In this document: positions 53,870-62,621 of the stretch, one piece after another
How the letters are laid out: every line of letters begins with the position of its first letter
How positions within the stretch are numbered: position 1 is the stretch's first letter
From: an uncultured Muribaculaceae bacterium
GTDB taxonomy: Bacteria > Bacteroidota > Bacteroidia > Bacteroidales > Muribaculaceae
Reading direction: 5' to 3'
DNA length: 62,621 bases
Assembly: GCA_910585275.1 (NCBI GenBank)
Contig: CAJUCW010000013.1
Coordinates: 1 to 62,621, forward strand
Translations under genes and position numbers: made by a program
The notes under the pieces: generated by a model
Seen by the model: only the letters and a program-made list of their open reading frames with translations
Database searches by the model: none
What the model was told of the DNA's origin: nothing

Positions 53870-56857
53870 TTACTTCTTGAGCTTAAGGAAATCCGCCTCT
53901 ATTATCCGGAGCTCGTTGTTGACCTTGTCGCCACCTTCGGCCTTGAAAAGGTCGAGGTCGTTGGCCACAGGCGCCACGAGTTCGGTTATCTGCCCGAATC
54001 CTTCGCTCTCGGTGGCGTTCCCTTTAAGGCGGATTGTAAGCGACTTGGTCTTGACGGGTTTCAATGCAAGATTGACGTAGCCGAGCGAGGTCGGGGTGCT
54101 CCCGTCCCATACGGTCTCACCGTTGTCGGCGGTTATCACAATCGGATAGCTGCGACGACGCCAGCCGGTAAGCTTAATGTCGAGTTCATCAACCACCGTA
54201 GGCTCCGCAAACGAATATTTTATCCACGCATTCTTGAGCGAGCCGTCGTTGCGCCATTCGGAAGATTCGTTGTCGTCGATGCTGTTTGCGGCGAGTTCCT
54301 GATTGCATCCCGCCTCCACACCGGCCACAGGCACGGTGGTCTTTATATCGACGTATGAAGGGGTCAGAGGGGTCTCTCCCCTTTCCAGACTCAAGGGAAG
54401 ATAATCCTTCTGTTGATAGGAGGTAAGCCCGTCTTTCACCTTAACCGGATTCGACTTCAACTCTATCATCTCTTCAGGCAGTCCTTCCGCTTTGGCATAT
54501 ACCTTGATGGAGCCGGCCTTGTCAAGACTGCGGATAAACGCCCTGTTGACGCCGCATTCCACCGGCAGGTCGGTAGAGAAGGCCCTGTTGTCGTCGCCCT
54601 TGGCTATACCTCCGCGCCATTCAGCGGGACCTTCCACTCGGAACGACACCATGCGGTTGTCGAGGGGACAGCGGCGGCCTTCGGAGTCAACCACCTCATA
54701 TTGTATAAGCGCCATGTCGGCCCCGTCGGCTGTCAGCCCGTCGGGAGCCGTCATCACCGAAAGTTGCAGTTTTGCGGCATCGCCGGCCGTTGCCACGGAA
54801 TATTCCGAAAGCTTGTTGCCCTTGTCGTCATACGACACCGCCGTCAGCACACCGGGCGTGAAGGGTATGGAATCGAAGGTGTGGAGGAAATGGTAATCTA
54901 TTTTCTCCTTCCCTATGGGCTTGCCGTCGAGCAGCAATTCCACACGGGGAGCATCTGAAACGACATAGACCGGCTTCACGGTGCCATTGTCATAGTTCCA
55001 ATGCCCCATTATATATGTGCGGCTCTTCTCAGGGGTGACCCAGCCATCCCACATCACCTGATGTGCGTAATAGGAATCTTTCGGAAGACGCATGGCATCG
55101 GAAACGCCGCTCGTGCGATAGTTTGACTCGCCGCGGCAGTGGGTCTGAGTGTCGGAGAAGATAATCTTCACGCCGCCGGAGCTTACACGGTCGCCCGTGC
55201 CGGGGCGTTCCTGCCAGTAGTCGTGCCAACGGCGCACGTGTTCCACGGCAAGCTGGTCCTGGTTGCGGTTATAGTCGGAAGCGTCTGCGTTCTTATATAG
55301 GGGGCCGTCGCCGCTTTTGTGGTAAGGGAAGCTCCAGTCGTCCCAATAGCGGCGCAAGCCCTCGTCGCGGCTATATTCCATAGCCCAGACCGGCTGTCCG
55401 CCGCTCTTGTTGATATATAGCATCTCGCCGCCATATTCCGACACTTTGCTCGCAAGCATCTCGCGGCTTCCTGCAGCACGTCCGCCATGGGGGTCATACT
55501 TATCCCGGATTGCCTTAAGCTCCTGCATGTGTTCATCGGAAATTCCCTTGTTGCCACCCTCATAGAATATGATGCTCGGGTTGTTGCGATTATAAATGAT
55601 GGCATCGCGCATCACTTCCACCCGGTGTTCCCAGCGACGTCCTATCACATCGCGCTCGGAGTCGCCTGCGGGCATAGCCTGGATAAGGCCGACGCGGTCG
55701 CACGATTCCACATCCTGCTTCCAGGGGGCCACATGCATCCATCTCACCACGTTGCCGCCCGAACGCACCATCTCAAGGTTGGAATAGTCGCTAAGCCATG
55801 CGGGAACGCTCATGCCAACGCCGGGCCATTCGTTGCTCGTGCGCTGCGCATAGCCATGCACCATAAGGGTGCGGTCGTTGAGTTTGAATTGTCCGTTCTT
55901 GAACTCCGTCTTGCGGAAACCGGTGCGAGTATCTACAGTGTCGGCTTTCTTGCCGTTTACAACGAGGGTGGTCTTAACATTGTAGAGATAACCGTAGCCC
56001 CAGCTCCAGAAATGAAGCCCGGCCAACGCCTTATCGGCTTTCAGCACCGTCATGGCGCCTGGTTGCACCGTGGCGGGTTGTGAACTGTAAGTCGCCACCG
56101 TCTTGCCGTCTGCATCGGTGATTTCCACATCGAGCGAAACCTTGGCGGCTTTCTGCGTGTCGTTCTTAACCTCCGACTCTACGAACACCGTGGCGGTGCG
56201 CTTCTTCACATCGATATCTTTCGCATATACATACACTCCGGTCGTGCCTAACGAGGAATAGAGCGGGAGCGTCTGATAGACAGGCTCCGAAATGTGAAGA
56301 CGCACATTCTTGGGAAGGCCACCGTAGTTGGCGTTGAAATTTTTGTCGTTCCACTGATAGACGCTACCCGAACTTTTCTCGTGATAACGCCAGTCGTTGT
56401 CGGTGCGGACGGCAACCACATTCTCTTTGCCGGGCTTCACGTATGGAGTGATATCGAACCCGAAAGCCATCACTCCGTTTTCATTCAGACCCACGTGCTT
56501 GCCGTTGACATAGACATCGGCACCTTGACGCGCCCCTTCGAATTCTATAAAGACCTTCTTCCCTTTGGCAGAAGCAGGCACCTTGAAATGCTTGCGATAC
56601 CACGCCACGGTGTCGGTCATCTTTGCAATAGGAATCTTATACGCTTCATCTTCATTGAAGGCACGCGGAAGGGTAACCTTCTTCCAGTCCCTGTCGTTGA
56701 AATCCTGTGCCTCGGCACCGCCGGCATCACCTACATGGAGGAGCCACCCGGGATTGAAGTTATATACCTCAGAGGCTTCGGCTCCGAAAACTCCCGCCAT
56801 TGAAGCGGAGAGCATCGCGCCGTAAAAAAGTCTTGCTGGGTTCATCATTGTCTTCAT
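53870..56857 (-). CDS. GH2-family glycosidase with F5/8-type C-terminal domain
   Basis: A 995-residue secreted protein. After a signal peptide (about 1-28) come the GH2 sugar-binding sandwich (EFEGARQGADVYVNGKHVG), Ig-like domain and TIM barrel. The nucleophile is probably E494 (VWAMEYSRDEG). At the acid/base position, where GH2 enzymes have GNE, the chain reads FYEGGNKG, with lysine at 437 and a glutamate displaced to 433. Further Ig-like domains follow. The last about 130 residues (about 850-980) form an F5/8-type C (discoidin-like) carbohydrate-binding domain (DDNESSEWRNDGS). The neighbouring CE12-like esterase and PL11 lyase favour a rhamnogalacturonan side chain (galactose or uronate). 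The displaced glutamate makes the exact reaction uncertain. Confidence 0.8.
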   Translation of the reverse strand: MKTMMNPARLFYGAMLSASMAGVFGAEASEVYNFNPGWLLHVGDAGGAEAQDFNDRDWKKVTLPRAFNEDEAYKIPIAKMTDTVAWYRKHFKVPASAKGKKVFIEFEGARQGADVYVNGKHVGLNENGVMAFGFDITPYVKPGKENVVAVRTDNDWRYHEKSSGSVYQWNDKNFNANYGGLPKNVRLHISEPVYQTLPLYSSLGTTGVYVYAKDIDVKKRTATVFVESEVKNDTQKAAKVSLDVEITDADGKTVATYSSQPATVQPGAMTVLKADKALAGLHFWSWGYGYLYNVKTTLVVNGKKADTVDTRTGFRKTEFKNGQFKLNDRTLMVHGYAQRTSNEWPGVGMSVPAWLSDYSNLEMVRSGGNVVRWMHVAPWKQDVESCDRVGLIQAMPAGDSERDVIGRRWEHRVEVMRDAIIYNRNNPSIIFYEGGNKGISDEHMQELKAIRDKYDPHGGRAAGSREMLASKVSEYGGEMLYINKSGGQPVWAMEYSRDEGLRRYWDDWSFPYHKSGDGPLYKNADASDYNRNQDQLAVEHVRRWHDYWQERPGTGDRVSSGGVKIIFSDTQTHCRGESNYRTSGVSDAMRLPKDSYYAHQVMWDGWVTPEKSRTYIMGHWNYDNGTVKPVYVVSDAPRVELLLDGKPIGKEKIDYHFLHTFDSIPFTPGVLTAVSYDDKGNKLSEYSVATAGDAAKLQLSVMTAPDGLTADGADMALIQYEVVDSEGRRCPLDNRMVSFRVEGPAEWRGGIAKGDDNRAFSTDLPVECGVNRAFIRSLDKAGSIKVYAKAEGLPEEMIELKSNPVKVKDGLTSYQQKDYLPLSLERGETPLTPSYVDIKTTVPVAGVEAGCNQELAANSIDDNESSEWRNDGSLKNAWIKYSFAEPTVVDELDIKLTGWRRRSYPIVITADNGETVWDGSTPTSLGYVNLALKPVKTKSLTIRLKGNATESEGFGQITELVAPVANDLDLFKAEGGDKVNNELRIIEADFLKLKK

Positions 56858-57389
56858 TATTATTTCATTGATTTATAATCTACATAATAGAGTGAAAAGG
56901 TATTGCAAAACGTAAAAACGTAGGACACGCCTTCGGCATGCAACATCCGGAATAGTGAATCAAACATGCCGGAAGCATGTCACCACATTATAAAAATGGA
57001 CCGCCACAGAGACATAAAACATTTATTATCAATACATCTGCAATGGCGGTCCAAAAGAATATATAAAGTGGTCCAAAAAATGGTCCAATTGTCGTGGAAG
57101 GTAGCCCGGAGGTGAGGAGATGGCGAGGAGAGAGGTTATGGGGTTAGTTATGGATTAATAAAAAAAAGTTATGGATTAATATCAAAATTGCGGATTAAGG
57201 TCTTCCAAATCATGAGAAACTAACTTCCACTATAACAACTATTATCTTTTACGTTGTCAGTTGTCAGTTGTCAGCTGTCAGTTGTCAGTTGTCAGTTGTC
57301 AGTTTTTGGGGTTCGGTTTAATGCATAATTCATAATGCATTATCGAACCACGGACAACGGACAACGGAAAACTGAAAACTGAAAACTAA
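56858..57389. other. Repeat-packed spacer before the GH2 gene
   Basis: Contents from left to right: a paired ACATGCC palindrome (56925-56941 and 56964-56980); a 10-bp inverted repeat TGGACCGCCA (56997-57006 and 57044-57053); a GTTGTCA heptamer array (57253-57301); an ATGCAT-rich repeat (57318-57345); and a CGGACAAC/AAAACTG repeat (57350-57388) running up to the esterase stop. No gene is visible. Confidence 0.75.
57253..57301. repeat. Seven-copy GTTGTCA tandem array
   Basis: Seven consecutive 7-base units, six identical and one with C for T (GCTGTCA), followed by GTTTTT. Confidence 0.95.
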
Positions 57390-60200
57390 TCAATTACCGT
57401 AAGGCTTCTGAAAATCGATTACCGCCGAATCCCTCCAGTAGAAACTCTCGGGTGAGTCAGGATTTGAAGGGGAAAAGCCGGAGAAGTTTACTACGTGCTT
57501 CATAAGCTCGGGAGTAGCCGTCTTCATCCCTTCAAGCACACATTTGGCAACCTGCATTGCACCGAATGTGTTGAAATGGGTATTGTCGGCGAGAGCTTTC
57601 TCTTGGCCGGGATAAGTGCCGGCGGGATAATGCACGAAGGCATTCTTCGAACCTTCCACACCCATCGCGGTGTAGAGGGTGCGCGTCATCGCGTCGAGAT
57701 CGATGAGAGGTACATTTTCACGACGTGCCACCTCTTTCATGGCAGCCGGATAATCGCCGTGGGTGTCGCGCAGAGTACCGTCTTTTTCAAAATGGCGGCG
57801 TGCGGTTGGAGTAAGAAGCACAGGGTTAAGGCCGGCGGCACGCGCACGGTCAATCATCGTCTTGAGATTGTGGGTGTAGTTATACCACGCGCCTGAACCG
57901 GGAGCCTTATCTTTCTCGTCGTTGTGTCCGAACTCGATGAAGACCCAGTCGCCGGGTTTTGCCATCGACATCACCTTTTCAAAACGCTTTGTCGCCATAA
58001 ACGAAGTGGTGCGTTCGCCGCTCTCGGCATTATTGGCAACGGCAATGGTGCTGTCGAAGAATACGGGAATCATCTGTCCCCAGCTTGCCCAGGGTTCGCC
58101 TGTCTGGTCAACGACTGTGCTGTCGCCACAGAAGAAGAGCGTGGTCACGCTGTCGTTCTCCTCCACCGGGCGTATCGTGATGCTCTCCACTGCCGGAGCT
58201 TCGCCGGTGAACTCGAAAGTGAGTTTGTCGTCCCAAGTAGGTGTGCCAACCTCGCGGGGATTGATTCTGACGGAATCCTTGAGGTTGATTGCGCGGCTAC
58301 GCTTGTTGACGATGAACGAGCGTTCCTCGAATTTACCCTTCTTCGTATCCACTTTGTCGAGCATAAGCCTGCGGCTTTCAGCCCTCACCACGGTGGAACC
58401 TTTACGCTTCTTGTCACCGAATTTAACCGTCACCTTGTAGTTGCCGTCGGGAACCCTTACGGAGAAGAAATAAGGTTTGCTGCCGTCTTTAGCCGGGGCG
58501 GTCTTATAGTCGTAGCCGTAGCCGTCGAATTCATTATAGGCCGGAACGGTCTGGTCGAGCTTATAGCTATATTCCACAGGCTTCAGATAATCCTTGAGCT
58601 TGATGTCGAGCCCGCGGAGGCCTTCGGCGATGCTTGCGGCGTTGAGACGAGCACCCGCCTTGGAAGTGTGGGTGTGGTCGGTGTGATAATATACAGGAGT
58701 CTTCTCCGGGCCGATAGCCTGGAATTTCTTGCCTGAGATGGCGTTGAGGTCGATGAAATATGCACCGCCCTGCTGTGCTGCCTGGCGGGCCCAGAGGCCG
58801 AACGACTTCGCGTTGCTTTCGATTTTACCCTTCTCCCATTTGTTGCGCGGAGTGTGGCTGAGGACGATGGGGATAGCCCCCTTCTCCTTGCAGTCCATGA
58901 TGAATTTGCGGATATACCAGCCATAAGTATAAATCACCTGGTTCTTGCCGGTGGCCTCCATCTTGAAGACCTTGCTTTCGGGGCCTGCGCCGTGGAGTTC
59001 GCCACGAGCCTTGCCGGTATTGATGTCGCCGCCGTCGTTATGGCCGAACTGCATGATGACATAATCGCCCGGTTGGAGAGCGTTATAAACCTTGTCCCAA
59101 CGACCTTCGTCGAGGAATGTGCGCGCGCTGCGTCCAGCCATGGCATGGTTTTCGACTGTGATGCTGTCGGTGTCGAAGAGCTCTTCAATCACACTGCCCC
59201 AGCCCCACATACTGTCGCCGGTATCTTTGTTTTTGACGGTGCTGTCGCCGATTGTGAAAAGCACCGGCCTACCCTCCTTGCGCGAAGAACCGGTGACGGT
59301 ATCGACAGGAGCCGGAAGGAGATAATCTTTCAGTTCTACGTCGGCAAGACCGCGCAGACCTTCCACGGCAGACTCTGCGTTAACCCTTGCGCCGAATGCC
59401 GACGTGTGGATACGGTCGATATAGAACATGGTCTTAACCTTCTCCTTGCCGAATTTTTCGAACTTGGTGGCGGTGATGTCGTTGAGGTCAACGAAAGGCA
59501 CGTTTTCCTCCTCGGCTACCTGTTTTGCCCACAATCCGAAAGTCTTGTTGACGCGGGTAACGATGGTGCTGTCTTTATCTACCCAAGCGTTTCTCGGAGT
59601 GAGGGAGAAAAGAATCGGCTTACCCCCGCGCGCTTTAACGTCGCGCACATAGCGGCGCATATATTCGCCGTAAGTATATACGGTGTCGGGCTTGCCGGTT
59701 TCCTTTATAGTCACGGCAAGCGATTCCTTGCCGATTCCGGGAATTGAGGCGCGCGCCCTTCCGCTGTCGTAGGGGCCGTTGTCGTTGTGTCCGAGTTCTA
59801 TAATCACCCAGTCGCCGGGACGTATCCCTTTGAGCACATCGTTCCAAAGCACGTTGTAGAAAGTGCGGCTGCTCATGCCGCCGAGTGCATGGTTCTCGAC
59901 CGTGATTCTATCCTGGTCGAAATACTCCGGCATGAAGTAGCCCCAACCCCACTGTCCGTTGTCGCCATTGCCGAGTGTGCCGGTTCTCATCGTAGAGTTG
60001 CCGACAAGGAAAAGGACAGGATTGTTACCCTTCCTTGTAGAACCGGAAATCGGGCGTACGGTACGGGCTTTGTTAAGGCTGTCGAGAGTGTTGTCGATAA
60101 CTCCGTTCACATCCTCCATAGGAGAGGCGATTTTCTCCTGGCTCCAAGCGGATGGCATGGCAATTGCCATGGCCGCTAATAATATAGTGATTTTTTTCAT
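57390..60200 (-). CDS. Triple SGNH/CE12-like rhamnogalacturonan acetylesterase
   Basis: A 936-residue secreted protein (signal peptide KKITILLAAMAIAMPSAWS) made of three SGNH hydrolase domains. The nucleophile serines are S69 (GNST), S320 (GDST) and S694 (GDST). Each domain has a GHND block and a C-terminal DxxH (DRIHTS, DHTHTS, DNTHFN). Only domain 1 replaces the usual GDS with GNS. Between domains 2 and 3 (about 540-680) is a beta-sandwich (VPDGNYKVTVKFGDKKRKG) that may bind carbohydrate. CE12-type enzymes remove acetyl groups from rhamnogalacturonan, which fits the adjacent PL11 lyase. A triple repeat is unusual; different domains might act on different positions. Confidence 0.85.
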   Translation of the reverse strand: MKKITILLAAMAIAMPSAWSQEKIASPMEDVNGVIDNTLDSLNKARTVRPISGSTRKGNNPVLFLVGNSTMRTGTLGNGDNGQWGWGYFMPEYFDQDRITVENHALGGMSSRTFYNVLWNDVLKGIRPGDWVIIELGHNDNGPYDSGRARASIPGIGKESLAVTIKETGKPDTVYTYGEYMRRYVRDVKARGGKPILFSLTPRNAWVDKDSTIVTRVNKTFGLWAKQVAEEENVPFVDLNDITATKFEKFGKEKVKTMFYIDRIHTSAFGARVNAESAVEGLRGLADVELKDYLLPAPVDTVTGSSRKEGRPVLFTIGDSTVKNKDTGDSMWGWGSVIEELFDTDSITVENHAMAGRSARTFLDEGRWDKVYNALQPGDYVIMQFGHNDGGDINTGKARGELHGAGPESKVFKMEATGKNQVIYTYGWYIRKFIMDCKEKGAIPIVLSHTPRNKWEKGKIESNAKSFGLWARQAAQQGGAYFIDLNAISGKKFQAIGPEKTPVYYHTDHTHTSKAGARLNAASIAEGLRGLDIKLKDYLKPVEYSYKLDQTVPAYNEFDGYGYDYKTAPAKDGSKPYFFSVRVPDGNYKVTVKFGDKKRKGSTVVRAESRRLMLDKVDTKKGKFEERSFIVNKRSRAINLKDSVRINPREVGTPTWDDKLTFEFTGEAPAVESITIRPVEENDSVTTLFFCGDSTVVDQTGEPWASWGQMIPVFFDSTIAVANNAESGERTTSFMATKRFEKVMSMAKPGDWVFIEFGHNDEKDKAPGSGAWYNYTHNLKTMIDRARAAGLNPVLLTPTARRHFEKDGTLRDTHGDYPAAMKEVARRENVPLIDLDAMTRTLYTAMGVEGSKNAFVHYPAGTYPGQEKALADNTHFNTFGAMQVAKCVLEGMKTATPELMKHVVNFSGFSPSNPDSPESFYWRDSAVIDFQKPYGN

Positions 60201-60389
60201 TGGTTGTCTGATTAGTTCTGATTAATCGGAGGTTGAAGGGTTTAATGGTGGAGGGTTTAAAGTTGAATGTTTAAAGTTTAGATAATAGCTAAACTTTTGT
60301 ACAAATGAATACGGTAATATCTAAACTTTAAACTCTAAACTTTAAATTTTAAACTCTAAACTCTAAACCCTAAACTCTAACCTTAGGTT
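60201..60389. repeat. Spacer of TTTAAAGTT and TAAACT heptamer repeats
   Basis: Bases 60273-60281 and 60289-60297 form a 9-bp stem (AAAGTTTAG, CTAAACTTT). Then 60321-60383 is nine degenerate 7-base units of CTAAACT/TTAAACT type. The left half has the complementary pattern, so the whole spacer is a loose inverted repeat. It separates the PL11 gene from the esterase gene. Confidence 0.8.
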
Positions 60390-62285
60390 TTACTTGATTA
60401 CAGTTCCGCGGAATTTGGAGCCTTTCTTGAGGTCCGGGCCAAAATAGAACCCCGCCTCGGCAGGCTGGTTATAACCGATATTCTCGTTGGCCACACTTGT
60501 GCGGTAAACGGGATCCTCCATAAAAGTATGGAAACGATAATCGGTTGGTATTGTAGTGACGTAAAGACGGAGATTCTTGCTGTCGTCGGTGCGCATTAGC
60601 ACTTCCTCGCGCCAGTCGCCTATTATGTCGGCGTGCAGACAAGGGTTGGCTTTCGTGCCGTTGTTCCACATAGTTCCTTCGAAATCGGCGATTACGTCGC
60701 AACCTCCGGTGTTGGGATTGTATTTGAACACCTTGTTTTTGTCAAGAAGTTCGCGGAGAAGGTCGCCGTCCCACCAGACAGCCATGTTCACCGGCACTCC
60801 GGCTGAAACCTCGCTCTTGAATTCCATTTTCGGAGAAATCAGATTCCCTTTGAAATCCCTGACACCACCGGTATTGGGCGACCAAAGCTCAACACCTTCA
60901 TGATTGGGGTCGATGTCGGCCGCCATACATCTGCCAATGTCTTTGTTGCTCTTATACTGGAAAATCACTTCTCCGGTTGCGGCATCTCGCAGGGAAGTGC
61001 CGTCAATCTTGTTCTCATGGCATCCCCAGATATAATATTTTTCGTTGTTGATGTCGGAAATAAGATGTATGGCATCACCATGGTACATGCCAGTGGAATA
61101 AAGTCCCTTTCCGTTATTGTCAACCGCCATCTGGCCATAGATGATTTCATCGCATCCGTCGCCATCAACGTCGCCCACACGGAGGTTGTGGTTGCCCTGT
61201 CCGGCATACTTCTCATTACCCGGCTCGTTGCTGTCGAACACCCAGCGCACTTTGAGGTCCTTGCCATCCCAGTCGTAGGCGGCAAGCACACTGCGGGTGT
61301 AATAGCCACGACACATCACGGCAGATGGTTTCACCCCGTCGAGATATGCAACGGCGGCAAGGAACCGGTCGGAACGGTTGGCATAGCCGTCGCCCCAGTC
61401 AATGAGATTTCCACGCGGCGGGATATAGTCAACGGTAGCCATAGCCTCGCCGGTCTTACCGTTGAATACCGTAAGATATTCCGGGCCGGCAATCACACGC
61501 CCTTTCATGTTACGATGGTCGCTTCGGCGGTCGCCAATCACTTTTCCGATGCCGTCCCTGGTGCCGTCGGCGGTCTTGCAAATCAGTTCGGCACATCCGT
61601 CGCCGTCGAAGTCAGCAACGAGGAACTGAGTGTAGTGCGCACCAGAACGTATGTTTTCACCGAGGTCGATGCGCCACAGGCGCGTGCCGTCGAGTTTATA
61701 GCAATCTATGAGCGTCGGTCCGGTGAAGCCGTCATGGGCATTGTCATGCGAGTTCGTCGGGTCCCATTTCAGGAAAATCTCATACTGTCCGTCGCCGTCA
61801 ACGTCGCCCACCGAAGCATCGTTGGCTGTATAGAAATATTCCTTGCCATAAGGATCCACCCCGAGCGCCGGCTTGTCAAGAGGGATGTTGATATATCCGA
61901 GGGGAGCATCGGCGGGAAGGGTGAAGGCACCTGTCGATTTACCCTTCGTAGCCCTCACCTCATATTTCGCGGCCTTGTTGCCTTTATAATTGTCTTTATA
62001 GAAAGTGGCGTCGGCGATAGGTTTCGAATTCAGTTTTTTCCCATCGCGATACACGTCGAACGCCTGATTCTCCGGATCAGACGAGAGATAACGCCACGAC
62101 ACAACGACCGTCTCGGGATTTTCCCTGACAGCCACAACTCCCCTGTCGAGCTTTTCCATCTGTATCTTGGAGAAATCATACTTGGCCTGTGAAAAGGCCG
62201 GAGCCGAGGCAAGCATCATAAACGACGCCGCCACAAGAAAATTGCGTGAAGAAATCACTTTTGCTGCAAATCCTGTATATTTCAT
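60390..62285 (-). CDS. PL11 rhamnogalacturonan lyase
   Basis: A 631-residue secreted enzyme with a signal peptide (about 1-33). The N-terminal Fn3-like segment (MEKLDRGVVAVRENPETVVV) leads to the eight-bladed propeller with repeated calcium loops (DVDGDGQYEIF, DFDGDGCAELICK, DVDGDGCDEIIYG). Family motifs such as KWDPTNSHDNAHDGFTG and YIPPRGNLIDWGDGYANRSDRF are complete. PL11 enzymes cleave the alpha-1,4 bond between rhamnose and galacturonate in the rhamnogalacturonan I backbone by beta-elimination. No lipobox is seen. Its neighbours in the same direction, the triple esterase and GH2, suggest a rhamnogalacturonan I unit. Confidence 0.93.
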   Translation of the reverse strand: MKYTGFAAKVISSRNFLVAASFMMLASAPAFSQAKYDFSKIQMEKLDRGVVAVRENPETVVVSWRYLSSDPENQAFDVYRDGKKLNSKPIADATFYKDNYKGNKAAKYEVRATKGKSTGAFTLPADAPLGYINIPLDKPALGVDPYGKEYFYTANDASVGDVDGDGQYEIFLKWDPTNSHDNAHDGFTGPTLIDCYKLDGTRLWRIDLGENIRSGAHYTQFLVADFDGDGCAELICKTADGTRDGIGKVIGDRRSDHRNMKGRVIAGPEYLTVFNGKTGEAMATVDYIPPRGNLIDWGDGYANRSDRFLAAVAYLDGVKPSAVMCRGYYTRSVLAAYDWDGKDLKVRWVFDSNEPGNEKYAGQGNHNLRVGDVDGDGCDEIIYGQMAVDNNGKGLYSTGMYHGDAIHLISDINNEKYYIWGCHENKIDGTSLRDAATGEVIFQYKSNKDIGRCMAADIDPNHEGVELWSPNTGGVRDFKGNLISPKMEFKSEVSAGVPVNMAVWWDGDLLRELLDKNKVFKYNPNTGGCDVIADFEGTMWNNGTKANPCLHADIIGDWREEVLMRTDDSKNLRLYVTTIPTDYRFHTFMEDPVYRTSVANENIGYNQPAEAGFYFGPDLKKGSKFRGTVIK

Positions 62286-62621
62286 TTCCTCTGTTAGGTA
62301 TATGTTGATTTATCGGGTTAGAATGGCATAACCTTATGCCGGAGTTTTTCATCGGACTCTTTACTGATTTTGAGATTTATCTCTTTACAGCAAAGAATCG
62401 GAATAACTTCATCGCAAAATTATAAAAAACAAACGTGAGATTCCGTGTTTTTTCTTTCATTAAAACCGGATTATCTGTCAACATTGCGAAAAAATCTCTC
62501 ACCATCCCCAAATTGACACAAAATCCCGCATCCAACAACCAGAACAACACTTCTCACTCAAACCAGAACAACCAGAACAACACTTCTCACTCAAACCAGA
62601 ACAACCAGAACAACACTTCTC
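62286..62621. other. Leader region of PL11 and edge repeat
   Basis: A minus-strand -7 box (TAATTTTG, plus-strand CAAAATTA at 62415-62422) could serve PL11 with a leader of about 125 bases; no clear -33 box is present. Beyond about 62533 the sequence is a tandem repeat listed separately. I see no gene. Confidence 0.4.
62533..62621. repeat. 33-bp tandem repeat cut by the window end
   Basis: Units of 33 bases (CACTTCTCACTCAAACCAGA plus ACAACCAGAACAA) begin at 62548 and 62581, with a third starting at 62614 when the window ends. A partial unit precedes them. Units are identical and contiguous, without spacers. Confidence 0.9.

Noticed and set aside
60321..60383. Telomere-like (CCCTAAA) repeat
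   Set aside because: Only one unit reads CCCTAAA. The array is degenerate, internal and of the same style as other 7-base repeats here.
62533..62621. Possible CRISPR array
   Set aside because: Units are contiguous and identical with no unique spacers.

Overview
The window looks like a chromosomal segment from a gut Bacteroidota of the order Bacteroidales. The evidence is a SusC/SusD pair, dense secreted polysaccharide-degrading enzymes, AraC-type regulators with periplasmic two-bladed propeller sensors, and matches to the Bacteroides-type promoter (TTTG, about 20 bases, TAnnTTTG). A Muribaculaceae-like genus is my guess, not a demonstrated placement. I found no rRNA, tRNA, CRISPR array, transposase or phage gene.

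Region 1 (263-15678, plus strand) is the most unusual part. Eight tightly packed genes encode a von Willebrand A-like lipoprotein, a small three-helix membrane protein, a tubulin/FtsZ-like GTPase, a giant actin/HSP70-fold ATPase with a Pro-Gln-Gly-Tyr repeat insert, a second degenerate HSP70-like protein, a zinc-ribbon GTPase, a large protein resembling GTPase-associated protein 1 (GAP1), and a signal-peptide/SH3/multi-TM/zinc-ribbon/GTPase protein. I see no enzyme for metabolism and no classical toxin. The set looks like an envelope-spanning NTP-switch machine. Related families have been linked by comparative genomics to biological conflict (anti-invader) systems; the function here is inferred. 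The cluster ends at a perfect 18-bp hairpin.

Region 2 (15850-27732, minus strand) is an operon-like run of seven secreted glycan-active proteins: a beta-helix hydrolase/lyase, a heparinase II/III-like protein, GH127, an alpha/beta hydrolase, GH97, GH43 and GH88. Gaps are mostly 0-70 bases. A divergent, A+T-richer GH43 gene lies on the plus strand (28137-29846).

Region 3 (29961-48899, minus strand) is a polysaccharide utilization locus. In transcription order it has a kinase-less membrane AraC regulator, an ECF sigma factor, SusC, SusD, a small secreted protein, a toroid lyase with a carbohydrate-binding module, a toroid-plus-beta-helix fusion and a GH31 enzyme. Terminator hairpins between several genes suggest stepped expression after susCD.

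Region 4 (49267-53578) has a stand-alone AraC DNA-binding domain, an MgtC-family membrane protein and a P2B-type calcium ATPase.

Region 5 (53870-62285, minus strand) has a GH2 enzyme lacking the usual acid/base glutamate, a triple SGNH/CE12 esterase and a PL11 rhamnogalacturonan lyase, pointing to rhamnogalacturonan I as substrate. Intergenic spaces hold several dispersed short-repeat families, including ACATGCC palindromes, ATGCAT-rich repeats and 7-base tandem arrays. A 33-bp tandem repeat runs off the right end.
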